From the NCBI GenBank assembly GCA_003550325.1, contig QKWP01000060.1, positions 25,217 to 89,216 on the forward strand: a stretch of DNA of 64,000 bases, written 5' to 3'. Below, one piece after another: positions 1-10,445 of this stretch; position 1 is the first letter of the stretch; each line of letters starts with the position of its first letter. Under the pieces are notes generated by a model. It searched no databases and had not been told where the DNA came from. It saw nothing but the letters and a program-made list of their open reading frames with translations. Source of the DNA: Gigaspora rosea (Eukaryota; Glomeromycota; Glomeromycetes; Diversisporales; Gigasporaceae). The position numbers were made by a program, and so were the translations under genes.

Positions 1-1
1 A

Positions 2-2713
2 TCAAGAAACTACGAAACAATAGTGATGGGGGATTTTAACTTCAATAGAAATAAACATAGCAAAAACATAATACCACTAATCAAAGAGATAGAACAAATG
101 GGAATGGTTAGTTTACTACAATATTACGATATAACGGAAGAAACATGGTCAAGGAAAGAGATGAAGAGTCAGATAGACGACATCTACATATCACACAATC
201 TAATACCCTTGGTAACAAGACCTGAAATGGAGAGTGCAGAAAGAATTACGGACAGCGACCACAAGATCCTACATGTGGAATGGCAACCTAATCCCATAAA
301 ACAATACCGCACAAAGAAAAGGAAAAGAGCAATTTACTTATACAAAGAAATGACAGATGAGAAATGGGAGGACTTTTCAAAATCAATAGAAGAAAGTCTA
401 AAAGACCGAGGCCTACTAGAAGTCGAGGAGATTGATACGGAAGAGAAATTAAGTAGACAGTGGAACAAAATCGAACAAGCAATTAAAAAAGCGGCAGATG
501 AGAATATCCCGAAAACAAAGATAGCTCCTAAAACCTTCCATGCATTCTCTACAAAAGCGACAAAGTTGCACTTCGCACTGAGGAAGATAAATGTAGTAAT
601 AAAAAACGTACAAAAAGAAGGAATACGACAAGAACAGAGAGAGATACTAAACCAAGAAATCAAAGAAATCAGTAAAATGAGTCAGCTGAACTTCATCTTA
701 AAAATAGAAGAAAACGATTCGGAGAATGAAGTAAAGGCAAAAACGGAGTTATTAAAGGAATATCAAAAGAGTATATATAAAGCAAGAAAAATAGAAAACA
801 ATCTAGCACACAAACAAATGATCAAGAAACATATTCAAAAAAGATACAACAACTTCGAAAACAATACCAAAAAGATGATCAATAGCGTCTTGCAAAGACA
901 TAGAGAACCAGTAATCATCAATAACATCATACACGAAAATCAAATGATAACAGAACACAGAGAAATAAAAAACGAAATTAGAAGCCATTTCGAAAAGTGG
1001 ACCAAACAAAACCTTCCTGAAGATCAAAAATAGCAAGAATGGAAAGGAGTGTTCGAACCTCTAAAAAGAATAGATGCGAATTGGTACAAAGGTATAAGGA
1101 ACCAGATAGACCTAAAAGAACTTGAAGAAGTAATCACAGAAGCACCATTAGAAAAAGCAACTGGGCCGCAGGCAGTCTCTAACGAAATGTTAAAGAAACT
1201 AGATAAGAAGACAAGACAGGAAATCTTAAAGATTTTTAATGCATGTTTAAAGTTACAGGAAGTGCCCAAGGGTTGGAAACAAAGTAAAATATATCCCATA
1301 GCAAAAAAAGAAAAATTTTTAGAACAACAAAACGAAACACGACCAATAACTTTAATAGAACATGTCAGAAAACTCCTAACCAAAATCATAATAAAAAGGT
1401 TAAGCAACAAATTGAGTAGATACCCTATACTTAACGAACACAATTATGTAGCATTACTGCACACTTCAACGGAATTACCTATATCGACGATTACACATAT
1501 AATCAAAGACGCACAAATAAACGACAAAGAGATGTGGATGCTAAGTCAAGATATATCCAAAGCATACAATTCGATACACATTCCTATGCTAAAGAAAGCG
1601 ATGCTAAGACTAAAAATACCTGAAGAGATAACAAACCTAATAGCAAACATTTTTAAAGGCAGGAAAAATGCAGTAATTACAAATTTCGGAATGACGAGTA
1701 CATATGATGTCGAAGACGGAGTAGATCAAGGTGAGACGATAGCACCATTATTATGCCGTATATATTATGATCCCTTACTATCGGAAGTGTACGAAAAAAT
1801 CCAAGGCTATACATTGGAAGTGGGATATATAGAAGGCAGTAATGACAAAGTAATCTCATGTAGGCGACTCGCAATAACTTACATGGACAACACTATATGG
1901 ATAGCGCAAACTCGAGAAGAGCTAGAAAGCATAATTGAGATAGCAACGTCCTTCTTCAAGCTAACAAACATTAATGTAAATTCACAAAAATCAACACTGT
2001 TAATAAAGAACCCCTCAACCAAAGTAACAAACATAATATACAAAAATACGGAGATAGAGGCAATTAACCACAAACAAATATGTAGAATTCTGGGATGTTG
2101 GTACACAGTAGGGACAAGCAAGAAACCTATAATTCAAGCTATACAAGAAGAAGCTGACAGCACAATAAAGAGAATAGCAAGGTCGAAAGTAACCAAGAAG
2201 CAAGCAGTGTACATTATCAATATGGTTCTATTGGCCAGATTGTCGTATAAAGTTCAAAATGTAGTAATACCACACAAAACATCCAAAGAAATAACACAAA
2301 GATACACAACAGTAGTCAAAAACAAAGCAGGATTGGCATTAACAATACCAAACTCAACAATCCACTACTACAAATTATACAGACTAAAAACAGTAAAAGA
2401 AAAACAAACACTACAACATATAGTGATGTTACATCGCCAACTCAACCACAAAAACTTCGAGAACTCCATGCTTAAAATAAGGCTACAACAAATCCAAAAT
2501 GCTGCAAACACTAACAAGTCCATACTCGAACACTATAGTTATATTCTAACGACAAAGGAAAATAGAACAACAACAACAGAAATGTTACGTCAGCTGGAGG
2601 AAATGGAGATAACGATCAGGCGAAGCGAGAGAAATAAATGGCCAAAACAAGATAAAGAACAGGGACCCCAATCAATAACATATTGGTTCAAATCAAAAAT
2701 CACGAAAAAATAA
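2..2713 (+). pseudogene. LINE endonuclease-reverse transcriptase, broken by one amber stop
   Basis: Positions 2-1033 encode the C-terminal half of an exonuclease/endonuclease/phosphatase fold, with GDFN (32-43) and DSDH (251-262) as the metal-binding and catalytic signatures, followed by a Lys/Glu-rich linker. After one in-frame TAG (1031-1033) the same frame continues into the RT. Visible RT blocks are RPITLIEH, the A-block aspartate in DISKAYNS, DQGETIAPLL, and the C block YMDN at 1880-1891. The usual YxDD has lost its second aspartate (Asn at 1889-1891), so the enzyme should be inactive even without the stop. The frame ends at 2713, where a frameshift carries the reading into the next segment. 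In life it would nick target DNA and copy element RNA into it. Confidence 0.85.
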
Positions 2714-3162
2714 AAACAAGATGCAACAAAATGAACCTAAAATATATAGAACAATGTACAAGAAGAGATAATAGTGCAACACTAGAATGGTTTAATCTAC
2801 CACAAACAACATCAAGAGCGATAAAAGGAAAAGAACCAAAGTGGTACAAGGAACTAAAAAACGAAATAGAAAAGACATACATAAAAGGGAGTAAAATACT
2901 AATAACACCAAACCCCTGAACAAGCAAAGGTACACCGAACAAAACGGATTGGATAGTAGAAAAAGCAAACAATAGAAATTTTCTAGGACGAATAACATCA
3001 ATAAAACACGACACGGTAGTGGTAAATCACTGGATAATACAAAACTCAAACTACCAGTTGGTACCGTGTAAGGGCTGTTACCAAAACAACGCAAATTTAG
3101 GAAAAGTAAAATGCACGAAAAAAAATAAAAATCAACAACATAAGATTAGTAAAAGTAGATAG
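2683..3162 (+). pseudogene. LINE polyprotein, middle segment
   Basis: This frame takes over from the RT after a frameshift around 2700 and runs to 3162, with one in-frame TGA at 2917-2919. It is rich in Lys, Asn and Trp and has a C-x2-C pair followed by another Cys near its end (CKGC then KCTKK), suggesting a small metal-binding spot. I recognise no catalytic domain. Its position between RT and the 3' segments is the reason for assigning it to the LINE. Confidence 0.6.
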
Positions 3163-3193
3163 CAAAAAAAGAATTAGAATAGACCCAAAAGAT

Positions 3194-4165
3194 TTGAAAC
3201 AAGTCCAAAAATCATATGAAAAAGAAGAAGGTAAAAAGATACACAACAACAGAAAAAAGACAAACAATCTCGATATCATGAAACAAAATGAAGAGAATGA
3301 GAAGATCGAAGAAATGACGAACGAACTTTGGGAAAAGAAAAAAATAGAAATCGAAATGAAAATAGATAAAAGAATCGAGAACAATACACAGAAATATTTG
3401 GTATTATGCCAAACGATACAGAGAAAGTACCAATGGGAAACAACAGTAACTAAATGGCCTACGATTGCAAAAAATTTCATAGCGGCGCTAATCCAAACAG
3501 CTGTAATAGCCCCAAAAAGATGTCACATCAACATCAAAATAAAAAAGATAGAAAGGTTATGTAAAAAGGCAGAGGAAATATACGCGACAGAAATACACAA
3601 AGTACACGAACTGCAAGATTTCATGAACTGGACCAGCTGGATTTCCTGGAAAACCTTAATCATCAGAAAAGATATAAAATACATATTCGAAACAATAAAA
3701 GAAACCAGCATAAATGAGAGACAAGGCAGATACAAATTAACCGGTGATATAAACCATACAAACATACGACATGATATTTTTCAAATAGAATGGAATGAAG
3801 CAAGAGTTGAACACAGAACAAGACGATTCCTACGACATATATTTAATACCGAACAGACAGCAAAATGGCAGTCTCAGTCAAGGATGCAAATATGGGACGA
3901 CCTAAGAACAGAGGCAGATTGGTCTACGTTCTTCAACTACGTTAATTACAATTGTAAACCCACAACAAGAGAAACAAATCCCAAACATTCAAAACTTAAA
4001 TCCTTTAAAATCAAAATGTTAATGGAAGAACTACCAACAAACGAAGTCCTACACAACCGACATAAAGACAAAAGAATTAATCCACAATGTTCAAGAGGAT
4101 GCGAGGAAACCGAAAGCAACTACAGTACCATATATTGGCTTGCACTGAAAATACAACAAGTTTAA
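3194..4165 (+). pseudogene. LINE polyprotein: possible RNase H remnant and RT-associated zinc-binding region
   Basis: Around 3450-3540 the frame reads KWPTIAKNFIAALI followed by a strand ending HINIKI. This has the layout of a LINE RNase H core, but the expected acidic residues are not evident, so it is degenerate or something else. From about 4000 comes KMLMEELPTNEVLHNRH, then C-x3-C and an E-rich stretch, as in zf-RVT domains that follow LINE RTs. A frameshift near 4090-4160 moves the last ligands (HILAC) into the next frame. Confidence 0.6.
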
Positions 4166-4635
4166 GAAAACTTATATGGGAAACGATAATTAAACTACTC
4201 AAAAAACAAAAAATATACTCTGAGGTAATATTAAATAATATCGAAAGAACAATAACAAAATCAATTTGCATTACCGATAAACAAATAGGTACGACAAGAA
4301 TAACACTAGGAATTATTGAGAAGAAAGAAACGAAAGAGATAGATAAATTACCAAAAACTGAAAAAAAAGAAAGAAACCTATCATCGATGATACTTCACAA
4401 GATAGCGAAGAATATTTACGAAAAAATATAGATGGAAAGAAACCAAATAAACTCAATTGTACCCAAAAGAAGTACATCAGAAGGACAAGAATTTAAAACC
4501 GTCGCAAGTGAAATTCAAAAAAGGCATTGTAAAGAAATGACCGAAAGAAATAGCAAGGCCAAACTTCAAATGTGGGGACAAACATTTATTTCTGATAATA
4601 ATCCACCGTTATACATAAATCAGATTTTAGACTAA
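4087..4635 (+). pseudogene. LINE polyprotein, C-terminal end
   Basis: This frame starts inside the preceding one and carries the end of the zinc-binding region (HILAC), followed by a charged tail of about 170 codons. One TAG at 4429-4431 interrupts it. The context IYEKI-stop-MERN suggests a Trp codon (TGG to TAG), because elements of this kind, as I recall them, have IYEEIW here. The frame ends at 4635, just before the 3' untranslated region shared with the inverted fragment at 5522-5690. Confidence 0.6.
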
Positions 4636-5407
4636 GCAGGACTTTAACCCTACTTAGCAAAGTATGGGTCGTGGGTACACCAGCCCAAGTCTCAGTTTTA
4701 TAGAAAAATTATATAAATACATTTGTAATAATGTAAATATATAAAAGATTTAATAAAAAACTAAGGCAAGACCTCGCTTTCAAAAAAAAAAACAAAAAAA
4801 AAAAATATTTCGAATGTATTCGAAATATTAAAAATAAAAAAAAAAAAAGGAGAGAGAGATAAGGGGAGCACCAGAAATCACCTGATTTCCATTTACTATG
4901 CCCCCTACTCCCTCCTCCCACCTGACTGATTTAATAGCCAATCAAATTTCGCGTATATTAAATTATTATTAAAAATATTTATAAACTTTAATAGTTATTA
5001 ACTTTTGATCTACTAGTCCAATTTGGATGATTTAACTACCAAAATGATCCTCTCAAAGAGAGGATTCTTACAAGCCCAAAGCCACAAAAATCTAATTACA
5101 GGATTATAAGATCGATATAGATTTGTGTATTATTCCTATATATAGTAATTATTTAATAAATACTATATAGTAATAATATGCAAATCTATATCGATCTTAT
5201 GATCCTGTAATTAGATTTTTGTGGCTTTGGGCTTGTTAGAATCCTCTCTTTGAGAGGATCATTTTGGTAGTTAAATAATCTAAATTGGACCAGTAGATCA
5301 AAAGTTACTTACTATTAAATAATATATAGAATATAATAAATAATTTTTGATCCACTGGTCCGATTTGGATGATTTAACTATCAAAATGATCCTCTCAAAG
5401 ATAGGAT

Positions 5408-5410
<3 letters not shown>

Positions 5411-5440
<30 letters not shown>

Positions 5441-5739
5441 NCCATATATAAGAGGTCATATCTATTCTTTTTAATTGAAGTATCTAAAATAATTTATTTT
5501 TTTTATTTTTTATTTTTTTTTTTAAAGCGAGGTCTTGCCTCAGGTTTTATTATTATAATATACGTAGTTACATCTAATTGCTTGTGTGTATATATATATT
5601 TTCAAAACTAAAGCTTGGGCTAGTTTACCCACGACCCATACTTTGCTAGGCAGGGTCAAAGACCTCACTAGTCTATGAAATGATTAATGTATTGAGGCGA
5701 AGTATTATATATCATGAATAGTCTTGACCATTTGTCAAT
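5411..5739 (-). mobile_element. 5'-truncated LINE copy with 17-bp target duplication
   Basis: The insert begins with 30 T residues and an N at 5441, followed by more T-rich DNA. From about 5522 it carries the reverse complement of the 3' untranslated region of the LINE at 1-4795 (AAAGCGAGGTCTTGCCT, and the ACCCACGACCCATACTTTG block). It is flanked by CTCAAAGATAGGATTCT at 5394-5410 and again at 5740-5756. Poly(T) on the plus strand is poly(A) on the element strand, so this is ordinary target-primed reverse transcription with strong 5' truncation. The two A-tracts may be a tail plus a short transduced segment. Confidence 0.85.
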
Positions 5740-6278
5740 CTCAAAGATAGGATTCTAACAAGCCCAAAATCACAAAAATCTAATTACAGGATCATAAGAT
5801 CGATATAGATTTGTGCATTATTACTATATATAGTATTTATTAATTGATAATTGTCAACTGGAGAATGGCGAAATGTGGCGTGCTTCTATCTAAAAGTTTT
5901 TTTCTTACTAAGTTAACGATACATGTCCACTAATTGAAAGTTGTAGAGCTCATCGAGACGCATCTAACGGTGGTTAAATCATCCAAATCGGCCCAGTGGA
6001 TGGTGAATTATCGTCAAAAAACGATTGGTTACTATATAAAAATCTGTGACAGAAATTCATAGGCAGAAATTCACCTGATTGGCCAATTTTAGTAAATCAT
6101 CTGCAGATCATTTTTTTATTTATCGCAATTTAATTGGTTGATTTCATAATTATTAACGTTCTTAATATTAATAGTTAAAACATGATTATATAATAAAATT
6201 TTTTATTTAAGATATACTTTATTATTATTAAATTAATAAATATTACATATATATATTAAATAAAAGCAAAACTAATGG

Positions 6279-7487
6279 TTATAGTAGGAGAAACCGCCAT
6301 ATCGTATCATTCCAAGGAGCTGAAATACTATCTGCAGATTCTTTTGTATCATCATCATTGTCTTCAGGAGTAGTATCATCACTTTCGACCACATTACCTA
6401 AGTTAAGTTGACTTAAGCTACCCAAAAGTGATTGAACATGCATATCAACGCCACTCTTAATGTAATCTAAGCAATGTAAGCACTTAGATTTATTTCGTCT
6501 AAAACATATGTCGTGATATGCATGACCACATGGTAATACTCGCCCTGTTTCTTCAGAAATCTCATTAGTAATTGCACAATTAGAAAAATCACAACCAGAC
6601 AAACGAGGTTTATATGAGGAACTATATCCTAGAGGTAGGTGACAAAGCCACGCTTCTTCCATCTTCATCGCTGGAATGGGAATACTGTTATCCGCATTGG
6701 CACTTTCTTCTTTTTTACTTTTTTTTGATGGACGTTTTTTAGCAACCTGTGGTAGAATTACAAATGCAGTTTTTCTACAATTAATACGAATATAAATATC
6801 AGAAAAACAATCTAATAAAAAACATGCTGTTTTCTGGGTCAAAGTTTCAATATTCCGAGAAGAATATGGGTAAACCGCCCAGGATGAAGAGTGCACAAAA
6901 TTTTCTTTAAAGCCATCGTCATTAAACCGCAAATAGTTAATTTGCCGTGCCTCTCGTACGATTTGTTCTGATGTAAGAAATTTTTCTGTATTGTGATGTA
7001 GAAGACTGTGAAAGATTTTAACGGGCGTATCAGAAAATTTCGGCAATTCAGAGCTTATCGTTTCTAGAATCGAATGGTTTTTTGAATTCCAATAAAAAAC
7101 ATTTGAGAGAAACATTAAAGGCGCCTTGGTGTAATTTCTACGATGAAACCTAAAAAAAAGTACCCAAACTCGAAAACAAGATTCAATATATGAGTTAAAA
7201 TCACCAGAACAAAAAAATAAAGAATAAATATCAAGAACTAATGGAACCGTGTTATCCAACAAATCTTTAAGCGTTATGTATTCTGCATCTTTACACTCAT
7301 AGCCAAATTTTATTTCAACCATCTTTGCAATTTCTTGCCATGCGCTACGCAAAAGTTCCAATAATAAATTTATGCGCCACGGCTTTGGCTTTTTAGCAAG
7401 CTTTTTTTTTTTCTTTCCAAAAATATACTTGTACATTTCAAAGAAAAATGGCTGATATTGCAGAAATACTAATTCGCGGCTGTTCAA
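6279..7487 (-). CDS. ORF2 of the TTAA element with RING-like C-terminus
   Basis: The open frame overlaps the end of ORF1 by 4 bases in the -1 frame and continues its sense: LNSREL, then KKLAKKPKPWRINLLLELL, LDNTVPLVLDIYSLFF, and a basic NLS-like KKRPSKKSKKEE near residue 258. At about residues 295-350 a cysteine/histidine cluster (C-x4-C, then CGHAYHDIC, then C-x2-C) looks like a RING or related zinc fold. The tail is acidic (DDTTPEDNDDDTKE). A separate start for this ORF is not needed if ORF1 is read through. RING-like domains occur at the C-terminus of several eukaryotic transposases, so this fits a fused transposase, but the family is not identified. Confidence 0.62.
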   Translation of the reverse strand: MNSRELVFLQYQPFFFEMYKYIFGKKKKKLAKKPKPWRINLLLELLRSAWQEIAKMVEIKFGYECKDAEYITLKDLLDNTVPLVLDIYSLFFCSGDFNSYIESCFRVWVLFFRFHRRNYTKAPLMFLSNVFYWNSKNHSILETISSELPKFSDTPVKIFHSLLHHNTEKFLTSEQIVREARQINYLRFNDDGFKENFVHSSSWAVYPYSSRNIETLTQKTACFLLDCFSDIYIRINCRKTAFVILPQVAKKRPSKKSKKEESANADNSIPIPAMKMEEAWLCHLPLGYSSSYKPRLSGCDFSNCAITNEISEETGRVLPCGHAYHDICFRRNKSKCLHCLDYIKSGVDMHVQSLLGSLSQLNLGNVVESDDTTPEDNDDDTKESADSISAPWNDTIWRFLLL

Positions 7488-8779
7488 AAAACATGCAAAG
7501 GACCTAGCATTGGAAGAAAAGATAAAATTTTGTCAGTAATTTCGGAAGAGCTACCATGAACAAGATAACGTGAAATAGCTGTTCTTAAAAATATTTGACC
7601 TGGCCAGTCATCGATGACTGGAATAACGTTGCCTTCTTTAATATGTCTATTAATCATTGGAGTAGATATAGCAACATTAATAGCTTTAATATAATTTTCA
7701 ATAGAATGAAGACTAGTTTTCACAAGATCTACAAGTATAGCATCTTTAATCGATCTTGTGCTTCTTTTTTCTTTTAAACGAACATCGTAACTATGGACAG
7801 TTAACTCTTCAAGCTTTTTTTCATCGGTCACAAAGCGAAATCCCCAACGTCGGTTATGAGAAAGCGAATATGCCGACATAAAGTGATTATCGATTTCTGT
7901 TTTGATTAACGAGGCGTCAACTAACACAGGATTATGGATGTCTTGTCTTGGTATTGGTGGTCGATTCTTGATTGGGTTAAGCAGAATAGTAGCAAGGTGT
8001 TCCGCAGTTGATGTTGTAGTCGAATTAGGCATCCTTTTAGAGTGGATACTGTGATAATCGTCTATATTTAAAATTAAAACATTGTTAGTACTAGTTGCAA
8101 GATTTGACTCTACAGTTTCTGAATGATTTTTAGAGATAGCATCCTTGTGATAGGCAATTGAACGAGATGTTATCGTTATGCCTAATGCAGCAAGGGTGTC
8201 AATTGTTGAATCGGGTGTCCCAGCAAAATCTAAAAACATTCCTAAATCTCTTTTTGCATTGTTAACAAATTTGTTTCTAATACCACAAATAAAATAACAC
8301 AAAAATAATAATTGTTTTGATACTTTATCCATTGTATTTTTGTTTTTTGTTCCCAGATTAGCCGATAGCAATAATTCATCAAAGAAAGGCGCTATTCGTT
8401 CATCTTTTGATTCCATAAGTATACGAAATTCTTCAAAATTCCAAATTGTAGGCAACGAATTATGTTCTCTTTCATAAAGAACATTTGTAATCAGCTCCAC
8501 GGCCTGTGAAAAAGACAAAAAGGTAGGTTGGTTAGAGATTTCTGCCTCAATATAAGAATGTAAATCTAAATCATGCTTCTGAAATTCAGAAGATGCGTTA
8601 ACAACGATTGCATTGTAACAAGTAAAGCAAATAACGTCATTTTCTTTAATATAATCGGGTAGAGTCTTGTTCTTTGTTCCCTGAGACAAAACTAGTCCAG
8701 TAACGGTTCGCCAAGTACTGGATTTTTCCTTACAGATTTTGATAATGCATGGTCCCTGGAGTTTCTTTTCTATACCCAT
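7484..8779 (-). CDS. ORF1 of the TTAA element (candidate transposase N-terminal part)
   Basis: A 431-residue protein starting at ATG 8779, 190 bp inside the right inner TIR boundary. No named domain is certain. Conspicuous conserved-looking acidic motifs are NIDDYHSIHSKR (around residue 236), LVDASLI (around 280) and VIDDWPGQIFLR (around 393). A DDE-type nuclease would need such aspartates, so a transposase role is plausible but inferred. I recall similar proteins as a repeated family in Rhizophagus-type genomes. The frame stops with TGA immediately after MLGPLHVF, at a T6 run. A -1 step there reads straight into LNSRELVF of the next ORF, so the two are probably one protein of about 830 residues, split by a one-base indel or by recoding. 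Confidence 0.65.
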   Translation of the reverse strand: MGIEKKLQGPCIIKICKEKSSTWRTVTGLVLSQGTKNKTLPDYIKENDVICFTCYNAIVVNASSEFQKHDLDLHSYIEAEISNQPTFLSFSQAVELITNVLYEREHNSLPTIWNFEEFRILMESKDERIAPFFDELLLSANLGTKNKNTMDKVSKQLLFLCYFICGIRNKFVNNAKRDLGMFLDFAGTPDSTIDTLAALGITITSRSIAYHKDAISKNHSETVESNLATSTNNVLILNIDDYHSIHSKRMPNSTTTSTAEHLATILLNPIKNRPPIPRQDIHNPVLVDASLIKTEIDNHFMSAYSLSHNRRWGFRFVTDEKKLEELTVHSYDVRLKEKRSTRSIKDAILVDLVKTSLHSIENYIKAINVAISTPMINRHIKEGNVIPVIDDWPGQIFLRTAISRYLVHGSSSEITDKILSFLPMLGPLHVF

Positions 8780-9000
8780 TTTAAAAAGTCGCTACTAAGC
8801 TAACACTACTTAAATTAGAGATTATTAGAGATTATTTTTGAAGACAGTCTTTTGACACTCTAAAGAAGCGATATATGCAAAAATTTTTGCTTTGTTAGTT
8901 TGTAACACTTGAGTTCTTGAAAAGTACTCTAAAGCATATAAATAAGTTACCCCTTAATTGATTTACATCGGCCAATCAGGTGAATTTCTGCCTATAAGAC

Positions 9001-9427
9001 GGAAATTACATATGAAAATCACTATAGGCGAAATGTGGCGTGCTTTCATCTAAAACATTTTTTCTTACTAAGTTACCAGTACATGCCCACTAATTGAAAG
9101 TTGTAGAGCTCGTTGAGACGCATCTAACAGTGGTTAAATCATCCAAATCGACCCAGTGAATGGCGAGATATCGTCGAAAAACGATTGGCCGACTATATAA
9201 AATCTATGTTTGTTTACATATAGAGATTTTATATAGTCAGCCAATCGTTTTTTGACGATATCTCGCCATCCACCGGGTCGATTTGGATGATCTAACCACT
9301 GTTAGATGCGTCTCGATGAGCTCTACAACTTTTAATTAGTGGGCATGTACCGGTAACTTAGTAAGAAAAAAGTTTTAGATGGAAGCACGCCACATTTCGC
9401 CTATAGTGATTTTCATATGTAATTTCC
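9001..9427. repeat. 427-bp fold-back MITE nested in the right arm of the TTAA element
   Basis: GGAAATTACATATGAAAATC at 9001 is repeated inverted at 9408-9427, and the inner arms are also complementary over about 200 bp each. The arms contain the same GGCGAAATGTGGCGTGCTT block, AGTTGTAGAGCTC block and CGAAAAACGATTGG block as the TIRs of the element it sits in. It is therefore a non-autonomous derivative of that family, or of a close relative, inserted into the family's own terminus. Confidence 0.78.
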
Positions 9428-9944
9428 ATCACGGATTTTTATATAGCCAGCCAATCGTTTTTCGACGATAACTCGCCATCCACCGGGTCGATTTGGATGA
9501 TCTAACCACTGTTAGATGCGTCTCGATGAGCTCTACAACTTTTAATTAGTGGGCATGTACCGGTAACTTAGTAAGAAAAAAACTTTTAGATGGAAGCACG
9601 CCACATTTCGCCATTCTCCAGTTGACAGGCGGATTATCAATTAAATAAATAATATATATATAGTAATAATGCACAAATTAATATCGACCTTATGATCCTG
9701 TGACTGAAGTCTTGTAATTTTGGGCTTGTTAGAATTCTCTCTTTAAAAGGATCATTTTGGTAGTTAAATCATCCAAATTGGACCAGTGGATCAAAAGTTA
9801 TTAATTAATAAAATTTTTATATATAATATATTATATAAATAATATGTTGTATTAGCCAATCAGAATAAAGGATATATAGTAACCTGACTAGGCCAGAGAC
9901 CCCTTCCTCCCTAAGAAATCAGCTGATTTCTGGCGCCTCCCTAA

Positions 9945-10057
9945 AAGAAAAAGAGGAGTAAAAGGAAGAGAGGGGTAAAAGGGAGAGGGAGTAAAAAGAG
10001 AGGGGGAGTAAAAAGGGAGAGGGGTAAAAAGGGAGAGGATAAAAAGTGAGAGGTAGT
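9945..10057. repeat. Purine-rich degenerate tandem repeat
   Basis: About seven variants of a 15-18 bp unit of the type AGAGGGGTAAAAAGGG follow directly after the MITE. A related short tract precedes the second copy of the neighbouring dispersed repeat (59140-59185), so the tract seems to travel with that repeat. Confidence 0.7.
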
Positions 10058-10064
10058 AAAAATT

Positions 10065-10445
10065 GCTCAAAACGGCTTTTTTTTTTAAGTTTTTTGCCTC
10101 AATTTGTGGAATATATTTTTTATGATCCTTGCTTACAGATCAAATGGGCTTAAAAGATTTTGAACTTTTTTTTTTACCTGGTGATTTGGATTGAAATTTT
10201 CGTGATGTGTATGTAATCGTTAAAGATCTGTTAATCGTTATATATCATTTCAAATAATTATGATTATAATTGATTTATAGATATATAACGATTTAATATA
10301 AAAATAATATACGTATATATCAATTATAGATATATATCAATTTTATCCAATTAATCGATATATAACAATATTTTATAATCGATATAAAACGATTAAGTGC
10401 TATATCTCGATCAATATCTATATATAAAATTTGCTGATATAAGAC
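10065..10445 (+). repeat. Dispersed repeat family R1, copy 1
   Basis: From the AAACGGCTTTTTTTT block through ATCGTTAAAGATCTGTTAAT and ATAATCGATATAAAACGATTA to a terminal AAAATTTGCTGAT, this stretch matches 59190-59575 almost throughout, with substitutions. It is non-coding and built from many ATATATCG-type palindromes. The class is unknown. The terminal TTTGCTGAT is shared with other repeats in this window. Confidence 0.75.

Larger units (their letters stand above)
1..4795 (+). mobile_element. Decayed LINE (non-LTR retrotransposon), 5' end outside the window
   Basis: The order apurinic endonuclease, reverse transcriptase, possible RNase H and terminal zinc-binding domain is that of a LINE. 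The endonuclease frame is already open at base 2, so the 5' part lies outside the window. The 3' end is an untranslated stretch from 4636 ending in an A-rich tail near 4770-4795. The same 3' end recurs inverted at about 5522-5690, which confirms the boundary. The coding part is broken by in-frame stops (1031, 2917, 4429) and frameshifts (near 2700, 3165-3190 and 4090-4160), so this copy cannot move by itself. The RT blocks resemble a family I recall as abundant in arbuscular mycorrhizal fungi. Confidence 0.88.
5844..9640 (-). mobile_element. 3.8-kb two-ORF TIR element with TTAA target duplication
   Basis: TTAA at 5840-5843 and 9641-9644 flanks inverted ends beginning TTGATAAT and continuing through GTCAACTGGAGAATGGCG and AAATGTGGCGTGCTTC. 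The arms are about 240 bp (left 5844-6085; right 8969-9640, enlarged by the nested hairpin at 9001-9427). Between them lie two overlapping minus-strand ORFs (8779-7484 and 7487-6279). TTAA duplication is the piggyBac signature, but the proteins do not look like piggyBac transposases. The host site is the TTAA in the centre of the PIF-like MITE, as seen by comparison with 39808-40559. Because the ends and coding capacity are preserved, it is one of the youngest large elements here. Confidence 0.8.
4863..9941. mobile_element. TWA-flanked TIR element (PIF/Harbinger-like MITE), copy A, split by two insertions
   Basis: The left end GGGGAGCACCAGAAATCACC follows TAA (4860-4862). The right end is its imperfect inverted repeat, finishing in CTGGCGCCTCCC at 9941 before TAA (9942-9944). 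The three pieces 4863-5410, 5740-5843 and 9641-9941 join into a sequence closely matching the uninterrupted 752-bp copy at 39808-40559. There is no coding capacity. TAA/TTA target duplications are typical of PIF/Harbinger elements; no transposase for this family was seen, so the superfamily is inferred from ends only. The body is palindromic, with repeated motifs such as AATGATCCTCTCAAAGAGAG. Confidence 0.8.

Noticed and set aside
288..4271. Several minus-strand frames opposite the LINE
   Set aside because: They are antisense shadows of the EN-RT reading frames, with no protein-like motifs.
10065..10445. Helitron end
   Set aside because: The CTGAT-like terminus recalls the Helitron CTRR-T ending, but no stable 3' hairpin at the right distance, no TC start and no RepHel were seen.
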